Below are positions 8,627 through 16,041 of a stretch of 64,000 nt of DNA, piece after piece. The DNA comes from Sva-07 sp963710625. Its GTDB lineage: Bacteria > Actinomycetota > Acidimicrobiia > Acidimicrobiales > Ilumatobacteraceae. Within the stretch, counting starts at the first letter, position 1. Each line of letters opens with the position of its first letter. The notes under the pieces were generated by a model that was not told where the DNA came from, did no database searches, and saw only the letters and a list, made by a program, of their open reading frames with translations. The stretch covers positions 1 through 64,000 of the forward strand of contig CAVQBG010000008.1 of the NCBI GenBank assembly GCA_963710625.1, written 5' to 3'. Made by a program: the position numbers and the translations under genes.

Positions 8627-9124
8627 TCACGGTGGCTCAACGTCGACGAGCGCCTGGCGGAGGAGCTCGGCGAGTTGCTGCTGCTCGCTGGAGGTCAACG
8701 ACGCAAGGACGTCGGAACGTTGGGTTTGGAGGGAGACGAACGAAGCATCGACGCGTCGACGGCCCAGCGGGGTGAGTCGCACGATTATCTGTCGCGCGTC
8801 GTCCTCCGAAATGAGTCGGTCGACGAATCCGGCGGCTTCCAGACGGTTGAGCCGTCCGGTGATTCCGGCGCGAGTGACGAGCAACTCGTCGGCGAGCGTG
8901 CTGGGGCCAACTGGAGCACCGGCCCGGCGGATCGCCGCGCACACTGCGTAGTCGCCGTAGACAGCGAAGCCGTGAGCGGCGACGGCTTCGGCGTGGCGCG
9001 CGGTGAGGAATGCCGCGAGCCGCTGAATACGCATGGCGATGTCAAAGACCGTGAAATCCTCGTCCGGTCGAAGCTGCTGCCACGCCACGCGGGATGCGTC
9101 GGTGTAGTCGAAGATCTCATCCAC
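8627..9124 (-). CDS. MarR-family transcriptional regulator
   Basis: 165 residues, normal for MarR proteins. A helical N-terminus is followed by the winged helix: GPSTLADELLVTRAGITGRL as the helix-turn-helix (about 70-92), then RLEAAGFVDRLISEDDARQ with the wing Asp-Asp-Arg, and C-terminal dimerisation helices. It starts with GTG at 9124 and is divergent from the secreted protein gene at 9219. A palindrome in the shared upstream region overlaps the promoter of that gene, so it probably represses it and perhaps itself. The ligand is unknown. Confidence 0.9.
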   Translation of the reverse strand: MDEIFDYTDASRVAWQQLRPDEDFTVFDIAMRIQRLAAFLTARHAEAVAAHGFAVYGDYAVCAAIRRAGAPVGPSTLADELLVTRAGITGRLNRLEAAGFVDRLISEDDARQIIVRLTPLGRRRVDASFVSLQTQRSDVLASLTSSEQQQLAELLRQALVDVEPP

Positions 9125-9139
9125 ACACAGAGAATCTAC

Positions 9140-9168
9140 TTGACTAACGGTAGTTCGCTAACTAACAA
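9140..9168 (+). promoter_or_regulatory. Promoter with MarR-type operator palindrome
   Basis: TTGACT (9140-9145) and TAACAA (9163-9168) are separated by exactly 17 nt. Between them and overlapping the -10 box lies TAGTTCGCTAACTA (9151-9164), a perfect palindrome with a 4-nt centre, the size and base composition of MarR operators. Binding there would block transcription of the gene at 9219. Confidence 0.7.
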
Positions 9169-9218
9169 TTGGCTCACAGCTCGTAGCGGCGCTCGATGCC
9201 GTGTTCAAAGGAGACCCA

Positions 9219-9884
9219 ATGCGAAGGATTGTCCCCGGGGTGCTAATGGTCGCTCTGCTCGCTGCGTTGGCATCGAGTCCAGCCGACGCGATGGACCAGG
9301 GGGGACAAGGTCGCGGTGCTGATCCGCCGCGAGCGACTCCGACTCTGCCGTTCCCGCGAACCATTGATGAGATTCCAGCCGACTTCGAGTTCCTGCCCGT
9401 GGCTGGGCTTGAAGATAGGTCTGTGCCGGTGATCGTGCCCGATGATGTCAGTCCGGCTGCCGGACTGCGCGCCCTGCCCCGGTACGTAGTCTCCAACGTA
9501 ATCACAGCTGGGACATGCAAGTACCGCCAACGGGCGGACTACATCCATATCTCGTCCACTTCGCCGCGTGCGGTGTCCGTTCACGGGTACTGGAAGATCG
9601 AACCCGGAAGCGGCACATGCCCCGCAAAGGCCAACGTCGACACCCGGCTCCAGGCGTACGGCTGCGGCAGTTTCACTGGGTGTGGCTGGGTTGACGTTGC
9701 GTTCAAGAGTACGGACGTGGCCGCCGGCGGTGGATCGGGCAGAGTGTCGGTGGCTCGACGTGAATGCTCCAGCACCACCACCGTCGTGTATCGCGAACAG
9801 ATTGACGTCGACCTGATCGGTGTGTCCGACCCGTCTGGCTATTCGCAGGGCGTCGAGAAGCAGGTCACCTGCTACCCGAAGTAG
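9219..9884 (+). CDS. Secreted cysteine-containing protein under MarR control
   Basis: 221 residues. A signal peptide (MRRIVPGVLMVALLAALASS, cleavage near SPADA) is followed by a Pro-rich stretch and a C-terminal domain with six Cys (TCKYRQ, GTCPAK, YGCGSFTGCGW, RECSS, VTCYPK), which probably form disulfides outside the cell. I do not recognise the family. ATG 9219 is preceded by AAAGGAG at the proper distance, better than the GTG-type start further upstream. It is divergent from marR and has a good sigma-70-like promoter with an operator. Confidence 0.75.
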   Translation: MRRIVPGVLMVALLAALASSPADAMDQGGQGRGADPPRATPTLPFPRTIDEIPADFEFLPVAGLEDRSVPVIVPDDVSPAAGLRALPRYVVSNVITAGTCKYRQRADYIHISSTSPRAVSVHGYWKIEPGSGTCPAKANVDTRLQAYGCGSFTGCGWVDVAFKSTDVAAGGGSGRVSVARRECSSTTTVVYREQIDVDLIGVSDPSGYSQGVEKQVTCYPK

Positions 9885-9944
9885 ACGCAACTCGCCCACT
9901 CGACGACGGAACCCCAGCGACGAGGCCTCTGGATCGGTTGCACG

Positions 9945-10628
9945 ATGATTGAGGGGATGAACTTCGGGGACGCCGTCGTGCCGGCCGACTCACTTGAACC
10001 GGCGGCATGGATCCAGCGGGAGGGCGACCCGGAGCTCGGGCGTGTCGGGTGGCTCGTACCAAGCCGCTACACCGTCCTACTGCGCATCTATCCACCTGCG
10101 CCAACGCCGGGGGACTGGTGGTCCTTGTACCGCCGGCTCTACTCCGCCGTTGCCTCCATCGGAGCCCGCCACACCACGACCCCCAGCCGAGCGTGGTTCG
10201 GCATCTGGGAAGGCCACGGCTTCGACACGAGCACGACCCACATCACGCACCCCGGTCCACTTGACGAGACGTCACGCGAAGAGATCGCTCGCGAACAACA
10301 GGCACTCTGGGAGGAAGATCGGCGGCGCAACGCGGCCGTCCGCGCCTCACTCGACCGTCTCCTCAAGTTCGACCGTCCAGCTCGTGCGTACTACTTACTC
10401 AGCGGCGGCGTGGCCTCCGTGACGCAGCTGCGATACCCTGACGACAGCGGCTGGCGAAACCCCGACCTCTTCTGGCCCGATGACCGAAGCTGGTTCATCG
10501 GCACCGACGTCGACTTCTGGTCTCTCTATGTCGGCGGCACGGAGCACTTCATCGAAGAACTGGCTCGAAACATCCCGACCCGATGCGAACCAGTCACCCG
10601 GGCCACAGCATTGGAGCAGGAGGACTGA
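9945..10628 (+). CDS. Hypothetical protein
   Basis: 227 residues, soluble, rich in Trp and Arg, no signal or membrane segment. Motifs such as RIYPPAPTPGDWWSLYRR and FWPDDRSWFIGTDVDFWSLY recall a group of actinobacterial proteins of unknown function; I cannot name a family. ATG 9945 is used, with ATG 9957 as an alternative; neither has a clear RBS. It is intact although its neighbours in the island are decayed. Confidence 0.65.
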   Translation: MIEGMNFGDAVVPADSLEPAAWIQREGDPELGRVGWLVPSRYTVLLRIYPPAPTPGDWWSLYRRLYSAVASIGARHTTTPSRAWFGIWEGHGFDTSTTHITHPGPLDETSREEIAREQQALWEEDRRRNAAVRASLDRLLKFDRPARAYYLLSGGVASVTQLRYPDDSGWRNPDLFWPDDRSWFIGTDVDFWSLYVGGTEHFIEELARNIPTRCEPVTRATALEQED

Positions 10629-10669
10629 GAAGTCGACGGTCCGCACCGGAGCGCCGAGCCACGCATCTG

Positions 10670-11062
10670 GCCAAGCCGCCCAGGACAGGTCGGTTGGTGG
10701 TGCACGCGCAGATCAGCGTGACGACGCTGACGGCGTCGCCATCATCCCATGCGATGCCGGCTCGATCCAAGCTCCCGAAAGGTTGGTGGGCCCAAGGACA
10801 GCGAAACGCGCGCAGCGGGCCGTCGCACTCGAGCGGTGGGCTGACGAAGTCGACGCCGATGACCTGGTTGAGGCGAAGACCTCAGCGCTTCGGACTACTA
10901 CTGCAGAACTCGTGAAACAACGACACGACGTCGACACTGCGTTGCTCGACGCCAGCCGCGATGCTCGCAACGCTGATCGATCCCTGGTCTGAAATTGGAG
11001 CAATGCTCGGCGTGTCCAAGCACGCCACCCAGCGCGAGTACGCCGCCAAGACCTCGGCATAG
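10670..11062 (+). pseudogene. Decayed small HTH-type gene
   Basis: Pieces of one protein are spread over different frames: PRTGRLVVHAQISVTTL at about 10680, then ALERWADEVDADDLVEAKTS and LLDASRDARNAD at about 10830-10975, then WSEIGAMLGVSKHATQREYA to a TAG at 11060-11062. In actinobacterial relatives these segments form a single small protein ending in a helix-turn-helix (SWSEIG..LGVSKQAAQ). At least two frameshifts are needed, so it looks dead. Confidence 0.5.
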
Positions 11063-11088
11063 CCACCCGTACAGAACACTGGATTAGA

Positions 11089-11147
11089 CGCACACTTCGC
11101 TCACTGGAGTCGGCCCAGCAGCCACTCACGTACCGGCGAAGTGTGCG
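11089..11147. repeat. 12-bp inverted repeat with 35-bp spacer
   Basis: CGCACACTTCGC (11089-11100) is perfectly complementary to GCGAAGTGTGCG (11136-11147). It lies in the gap between the decayed gene and the GRPRKW gene. It could be a protein-binding site or a long-loop hairpin; no T run follows. Confidence 0.5.
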
Positions 11148-11262
11148 GCCCCATGGCTCGATCGACCCACTGCATAATCACTCCGCGCCAGACCTCGCAG
11201 CACCTCTCACAGATTATTACCCGAGGGTGGACGGTTCCGTTACGTTTCGTTACCATCGGCTC

Positions 11263-11721
11263 GTGACCGTTGTCGGGAAGGGCGGCCGTCCACGGAAGTG
11301 GCGTTCAGACACTGATCGTGTGCGTGCCTACCGAGCGCGACAGCGAGGAGCGGAGGAACCGCCCACCGTCGACGAGGCGCTCGACGGTGGCGACGATGCA
11401 GCACTTGCGTGGAACCGTGTGCGTGAACTGGAGTGCGCCCTTGAAGACCTACGACGGGAGACGAAGCTCTCGAAGGCATCGGCACGCGAAGCGCGGAAGG
11501 CGCTGGATCATGAGCGAGTCCGATTCGGATGGATCAACGAGGAGAACATCCGGCTCCGCTCCGAAATCGAGGCACTCCGAGCCGAGCGGGACGCGCTGCA
11601 GGAAGAGCGAACCACTCTGCTCGCTACCAAGAATGGTCTGTCCACGCCAGCCGTACGTGCCAATGCTCCGAACCGCGAGCAACGCCGGCAGGCGGAACGT
11701 CGCCGACGGCACTCGACGTGA
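11263..11721 (+). CDS. Basic coiled-coil protein with GRPRKW motif (island copy B)
   Basis: 152 residues from GTG 11263. Order: GKGGRPRKWRSDTDRVRAYR at about residues 5-24, an acidic linker, a long coiled coil (about 45-120, WINEENIRLRSEIEALRAER), and the basic tail NREQRRQAERRRRHST. The motif and layout match the gene at 2601-3029. GRPRK is AT-hook-like, so a DNA-bridging or regulatory role in the element is possible. TACCAT (11251-11256) lies 6 nt before the GTG, suggesting a leaderless transcript. The open frame extends upstream to 11143 without support. Confidence 0.7.
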   Translation: MTVVGKGGRPRKWRSDTDRVRAYRARQRGAEEPPTVDEALDGGDDAALAWNRVRELECALEDLRRETKLSKASAREARKALDHERVRFGWINEENIRLRSEIEALRAERDALQEERTTLLATKNGLSTPAVRANAPNREQRRQAERRRRHST

Positions 11722-11809
11722 GTCGGAGCCACACACTCGACCACACACATCTGGCCATGTGAGTGACGAATTCGAGGTGGGAGTGATCGAGCCACTCGGT
11801 GGTAGCTGT

Positions 11810-11856
11810 CGAGAGAGTCATCTCGGCCTCGGTAGTAGTGGTCGAGTGAGTCATGT
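11810..11856. repeat. Paired direct repeats upstream of excisionase gene
   Basis: GTCGAGAGAGTCAT (11810-11823) and GTCGAGTGAGTCAT (11843-11856) differ at one base and are spaced 33 bp apart, three helical turns, so a protein could bind both on one DNA face. They lie just before the excisionase-like gene at 11873, and a similar sequence precedes its counterpart at 3883. Confidence 0.6.
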
Positions 11857-11872
11857 TGCGGACAGTACGGAC

Positions 11873-12100
11873 ATGAGCAACTCCGACGAACACCCCCACC
11901 GGTCCACCTACACCGTCGAGGAGGTCGCCCACATCCTCGGCATCTCGCGAACCACCGCGTACGAATGCGTGAGACGCGGCGACATCCAGGCCCGTCGCTT
12001 CGGTCGACGTGTCGTCGTACCGACGATCGTCGTCGACCGCCTGCTGCACGCGACCGATGACCGCCGGCCAGACGACGCGATGCCAGGGCGAGAAATCTAG
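11873..12100 (+). CDS. Excisionase-like HTH protein (island copy B)
   Basis: 75 residues. YTVEEVAHILGISRTTAYEC is an HTH_17/excisionase-type helix-turn-helix, followed by RRGDIQARRFGRRVVVPTIV, the wing. It is close in sequence and position to the protein at 3883-4092 and converges on the integrase remnant at 12110-13257. The probable role is control of excision direction or of the element promoter. Repeats at 11810-11856 may be its binding sites. Confidence 0.8.
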   Translation: MSNSDEHPHRSTYTVEEVAHILGISRTTAYECVRRGDIQARRFGRRVVVPTIVVDRLLHATDDRRPDDAMPGREI

Positions 12101-12109
12101 AACGCTCCC

Positions 12110-13257
12110 CTACGCACCGTCTCGCAGAACGCCACCCATGATGTCGGCCGCCGCGCGATCTGTCTGCTCGACGAAGTGCGCATACACGTTGAGCGTCGTC
12201 GCCGCGTTGCGGTGTCCGAGACGACCGGCCACGGTGCGCACGTCGACGCCGGCACTCAGCAGCTGGGTGGCGACGAAGTGACGGAGGTCGTGCAGGCGAA
12301 CGTCGGCGCACACCCTCCTTCGTCGCAAAGACGCTTGAACGACCGCGACACCGAGTCGGGGAACCACGGCTGACTCCCATCGGCGGTGTTGCTGAAGACG
12401 AAGGCGTCGGCGGCCGCCTCGACGCGGCAGATCTCGGCTCGCTCGATCATGCGCCCCCGTTGATCAGCGACGGCTGACATCGTCCGCGAGTCGAGCGACA
12501 CGCGGCGAGCGGAGTGGGTCTTCGTTCCCTTCTCGACGAGACCATGCGGGCCGGACACGATTCCCCGCTCGATCGAAACGGTCGCGCCGTCGAGATCGAC
12601 GTCGGTCCATCGAAGCGCAATCAACTCCGACCGACGGGCACCGGTGGCAGCCGCGAGCATCAGGTAGCAGGCCAGATCCGGCGAGTCCGCCTCAGCTCGT
12701 CGCAGCACTCGTCCGAGCGCCTCCGGCGAAGGCGGTTTGATGTCCGAGGCCGGCACGCGTGGCGGTGTGGTCGCCGTCGCTGGATTGATGCCGATCCACC
12801 CCCACTTGACTCCCTGGTTGAGCGCACGCCGAAGAATGCCGTGGATGCGCTTCACCGTCCCGGGCGCAAGCGGTCGACCGCCAGACCCGCCCGAGGTGAG
12901 CAGTCGACGGTAGAACGCATCAAGATCGGCGGGCTTGAGTTTGGCCAATCGCGTCGACCCGAGCGCCGGCATCAGCGAGCGGTCGATGTAGCCCCGTGTC
13001 TCCTTGACCGTCTTCGGCGAGAAGTCAGGCGAGGCGAACTCGAACCAGGCCTCGAGCAACTCTCCGACCGTCGCGGTCGTTCGAACCGTCAGGCCGCGCT
13101 CGGCCTCGGTGACCATCTCGGCGAGCGCAGTCTGCGCCTCTCGCTTGCCGCCACGCACCGTCCGCGTGGCGTACCGCTTCCTGCCGGTGAGCGGATCGGG
13201 GCCGAGGAAGACCCTCAGCTCCCACGACGCCCCTCGCTGCCGCATGAAACCCTTCAT
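12110..13257 (-). pseudogene. Tyrosine integrase, frameshifted (island B)
   Basis: Phage-type integrase from ATG 13257 (AGGAG upstream): AP2-like domain RQRGASWELRVFLG, core-binding domain, then catalytic box I TGARRSELIALRWTDVDL. At about 12313, in a GGAGGG run, the frame breaks; the remainder (ADVRLHDLRHFVATQLLSAG, LGHRNA, NVYAHFV with the Tyr nucleophile) is in another frame ending at 12110. One extra G would restore the reading. The protein as read lacks the HxxR box and the catalytic Tyr. It adjoins the right attachment repeat and is a paralogue of the integrase at 4113-5278. Confidence 0.8.
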
Positions 13258-13315
13258 CCGATTTCTCCTTCCAGAGAGATTGGCATCAGAGTGGCAACGA
13301 GTCCAGAAAACCAGG

Positions 13316-13400
13316 AGAGCCACTCCGAAGAGTGGCTCTGACCTGGTACTTCCTTGGCAGCCCGTACGGGATTCGAACCCGTGCCGCCACCTTGAGAGGG
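13316..13400. repeat. Right copy of 85-bp attachment repeat
   Basis: Identical to 5338-5422, 7,978 bp away. Here the repeat is part of the complete tRNA-Glu gene (13358-13430) and its terminator, so this is the host-side junction that rebuilds the tRNA, and the DNA between the copies is the inner element. Confidence 0.9.
13317..13338 (-). terminator. tRNA-Glu terminator hairpin
   Basis: GAGCCACTC-CGAA-GAGTGGCTC is a 9-bp perfect stem just downstream of the tRNA on the minus strand (UUCG loop on that strand), followed by a T-containing stretch. The same hairpin is duplicated at 5339-5360 in the other attachment repeat. Confidence 0.75.
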
Positions 13401-13430
13401 TGGTGTCCTAGGCCACTAGACGAACGGGCC
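13358..13430 (-). tRNA. tRNA-Glu(CTC)
   Basis: 73 nt with CCA encoded next (13355-13357). The cloverleaf folds: acceptor GGCCCGT/ACGGGCT, anticodon stem CCACC/GGTGG around loop CTCTCAA with anticodon CTC, and T arm ACGGG-TTCGAAT-CCCGT. It is the attachment gene for both islands and remains intact because each insertion restores the 3' end. gltX lies 1.1 kb away. Confidence 0.95.
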
Positions 13431-13570
13431 AAGTGGCGATCCGCAACGATAGCAGCGGGCCCGGCGATCCCACCCAGGAATCGGACGGCCCCGATCACGC
13501 AGCTCACCGGAAAACGACGAACGCCGACCCTGGTGCTCGCTGTTGCGAGCGGGTCGGCGGTCGATCAGAG

Positions 13571-13642
13571 CTGGGGTGCAGGGACTCGAACCCCGAATGA
13601 CAGTACCAGAAACTGCTGTGTTACCAATTACACCACACCCCA
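13571..13642 (-). tRNA. tRNA-Gln(CTG)
   Basis: 72 nt, beginning TGGGGTG and ending CACCCCAG, no encoded CCA. The anticodon loop TTCTGGT gives CTG, reading CAG. It is on the same strand as tRNA-Glu, 140 bp upstream of it, and may be cotranscribed. Confidence 0.9.
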
Positions 13643-13698
13643 TGGCGTGAGGGTCTCCGACGAGTCGACGACCGGTGCGGCTCGGGATTGTATCGGCC

Positions 13699-14535
13699 TC
13701 AGCTCGTGAGGCCACTCAACCGATCGAACCCGATGATCCGGCCGACGGCGACACCTGCCGCCTCACCGAGTTCGCGCCGGAACTCCCGAACGCCCGTGAC
13801 CACCGAGGTCGGCGTGGGCGAGACGTACGCCTCGAAACCGAGGTCGGCGGCGATCATCCGGCTGCGGAGCGCGTGATAGGGATCGGTGACGATCAGCACC
13901 GAGTCGACCGTCTCGCCGAGCAGTGCGGCCACGTTCTTCATCGACTCGTAGGTCGAGGCACCCTCGCCCTCGAGCACGATCGCGTCGGTCGGCACCCCCC
14001 GCTCTTCCAGGTAGGTCGCCGAGGCGTCGGCCTCGGTGAAGCGGTCACCGGGCTGGTTGCCGCCGGTCACGACGATCATCGCGGCAAGGCCCTGCGGCCA
14101 CAACGCGAGCGCGTGATCGAGGCGGGCGGCCAGCTGTGGCGACGGTCGCCCGTCGTACTGCGCTGCCCCGAGTACCACGATCGCATCGACCGGCCGTGCC
14201 TCGTCGGACCGGCCGGTCGACCACACCTGCCAGTAGGAGAACAGCCCGTAGGCGACGAACACCACAGCACACAGCGCCACGACCTGGAGCACGCGTCGGG
14301 CGACAGCGCGCGGAGGTTGCGGCAGCGGCCGGGCCGGCGTCGGGTCGCGCACCACACCGGCGTGCGGGTCCGGGCGCATCGTCGGCTCGCGCTCCGTCGA
14401 GATCGGGATCTCGCCGGCTCGCGCGTACCGCTCGCCGACCGACTGTCGCTCGTCGAGCGCCTCGAGGATCTCGCGGTCGCGGGCGCGTTCCTCGTCGGAC
14501 GGAAGCTGGAACTCGCGGTCGGCCACAGTGCTCAC
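13699..14535 (-). CDS. YdcF-like membrane protein (DUF218)
   Basis: 278 residues from GTG 14535. A polar N-terminal region is followed by one transmembrane helix (about residues 77-97, VLQVVALCAVVFVAYGLFSY) and an extracytoplasmic DUF218 domain: VDAIVVLGAAQYDGRPSPQL, MIVVTGGNQPGDRFTEADA, GEGASTYESMKNV and LIVTDPYHALRS. Family members such as SanA/YdcF act in envelope processes, biochemistry uncertain. The start overlaps the gltX stop (GTGA), so it is cotranscribed with gltX. Confidence 0.85.
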   Translation of the reverse strand: MSTVADREFQLPSDEERARDREILEALDERQSVGERYARAGEIPISTEREPTMRPDPHAGVVRDPTPARPLPQPPRAVARRVLQVVALCAVVFVAYGLFSYWQVWSTGRSDEARPVDAIVVLGAAQYDGRPSPQLAARLDHALALWPQGLAAMIVVTGGNQPGDRFTEADASATYLEERGVPTDAIVLEGEGASTYESMKNVAALLGETVDSVLIVTDPYHALRSRMIAADLGFEAYVSPTPTSVVTGVREFRRELGEAAGVAVGRIIGFDRLSGLTS

Positions 14536-15944
14536 CGGCCGGCGTGCGCTCTCGCCGCCGTGAGACGCTGGAGCGTCTCGTCGCGCCCGAGCACCTCGAG
14601 CGACTCGAACAACGGAGGCCCGACCGAACGACCGGTGACAGCGACGCGGACGGGAGCCTGCGCCTTGCCGAGCTTCAGCTCGTAACGCTGCATCACGTCC
14701 TCGAGGGTCACCTTCAACGCGTCGGCGGTCCAGTCGGCGAGCGCTGCGTAGGCACCGGTCACGTCGTCGAGCAACGGCACGGCCCACTCGGGACCGAACG
14801 CCTTGTCCCACGACGTGGCGTCGTACTCGACGGGTTCGCCAACGGGCCAGAACAGGAAGTCGACCTTCTCGGGCACGTCCAGGAGCGTGGTCAAGCGCTC
14901 CTGGATGTACGGCGCGATCGCAGCGAACCGCTCACGGTCCCAATCGGCCGGCAGCTCGGCTGCTGCGCACTCGATGAACTCGCCGAGCGGTATCCGACGG
15001 ATGTAGTCGCCGTTGAATGCGTTGAGCTTCTTGACGTCGAAGAACGCTGGCGAATGGGTGACGTCCTCGAGCCGGAACGCCGCCTCCATGTCGTCCCACG
15101 ATGCGATCTCCGAACCCGACTCCTCAGCCCCCGGCGGGGTCCATCCGAGCGTCATCAGGTAGTTGACCATCGCGTCGGCGAGATAGCCCTCGTCGCGGTA
15201 CTGCTCCAGTGCCACCTTGTCGCGCCGTTTCGACAGCTTCTTCCGCTGTTCGTTCACCAGCACCGGGACGTGCGCCCACCGCGGCGGTTCGTGGCCGAGC
15301 GCCTCCCACAGCATCTGCTGCTTGGGCGTGTTCGGCAGGTGCTCCTCGGCGCGCACGACGTGGGTGATACTCATCTCGATGTCGTCGACCACGTTCGCGA
15401 GGAGGAACACGGGCGTGCCGTTGCCGCGCAGCAGCACGAAGTCCTCGATCGTCGAATTGTCGAACGACACCTCGCCGCGCACGAGATCGTTGACCACGGT
15501 CACGCCGTCGGGCACCCGGAAGCGGAGCACGCGACCCGGCCCCGGCTCCAGCCCACGATCGCGGGAGTACCCGTCGTAGCCGGAGGCATCCGAGTCCTTT
15601 GCCCGTTCCTGGATCTGCTCACCGGTGAGGTCGCAGTAGTAGGCGTCACCCTGCTCGTACAGCCGGTTGGCGGCATCGACGTGCGCTGCTGCGTACTCGC
15701 TCTGGAAGTGAGGGCCCTCGAAGTGAGGGTCGTCCGCCGAGATCCCGATCCATGCGAGGGCGTCGATGATGCCCTGGGTCCACTCCGGACGGTTCCGGGC
15801 CTCGTCGGTGTCCTCGATCCGCAGCACGAACGTGCCGCCCAGCCGCCGGGCGAGTGCCCAGTTGTGCAACGCGGTCCGGGCGCCACCGACGTGGAACGAA
15901 CCCGTCGGCGACGGCGCGAATCGAAATCTCGGACCGGTGGCCAT
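14532..15944 (-). CDS. gltX: Glutamyl-tRNA synthetase
   Basis: 470 residues, standard length. It charges tRNA-Glu with glutamate in the cytoplasm. The class I HIGH-type signature is in FAPSPTGSFHVGGARTAL at the N-terminus; the KMSKS-type loop is KKLSKRRD at about residue 238; the C-terminal part is the helical anticodon-binding domain. A TAGCGT box lies 9 nt before the ATG, so the message may be leaderless or nearly so. The downstream ydcF-like gene overlaps its stop. A tRNA-Glu gene lies close by. Confidence 0.95.
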   Translation of the reverse strand: MATGPRFRFAPSPTGSFHVGGARTALHNWALARRLGGTFVLRIEDTDEARNRPEWTQGIIDALAWIGISADDPHFEGPHFQSEYAAAHVDAANRLYEQGDAYYCDLTGEQIQERAKDSDASGYDGYSRDRGLEPGPGRVLRFRVPDGVTVVNDLVRGEVSFDNSTIEDFVLLRGNGTPVFLLANVVDDIEMSITHVVRAEEHLPNTPKQQMLWEALGHEPPRWAHVPVLVNEQRKKLSKRRDKVALEQYRDEGYLADAMVNYLMTLGWTPPGAEESGSEIASWDDMEAAFRLEDVTHSPAFFDVKKLNAFNGDYIRRIPLGEFIECAAAELPADWDRERFAAIAPYIQERLTTLLDVPEKVDFLFWPVGEPVEYDATSWDKAFGPEWAVPLLDDVTGAYAALADWTADALKVTLEDVMQRYELKLGKAQAPVRVAVTGRSVGPPLFESLEVLGRDETLQRLTAARAHAGR

Positions 15945-16041
15945 GCCGGTAGGACGCTACCCGCGTCCGGGCGCAGCCATCCTTCGCCCATCGGCAACTG
16001 GATGCAAAGCCTTCAGTAAGACTTCGACAAGAACGTCGGAC

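Noticed and set aside
12110..13257. Programmed ribosomal frameshift in the integrases
   Set aside because: The breaks are at different places in the two paralogues and neither has a typical slippery heptamer with a following structure. Mutation or sequencing error is simpler.
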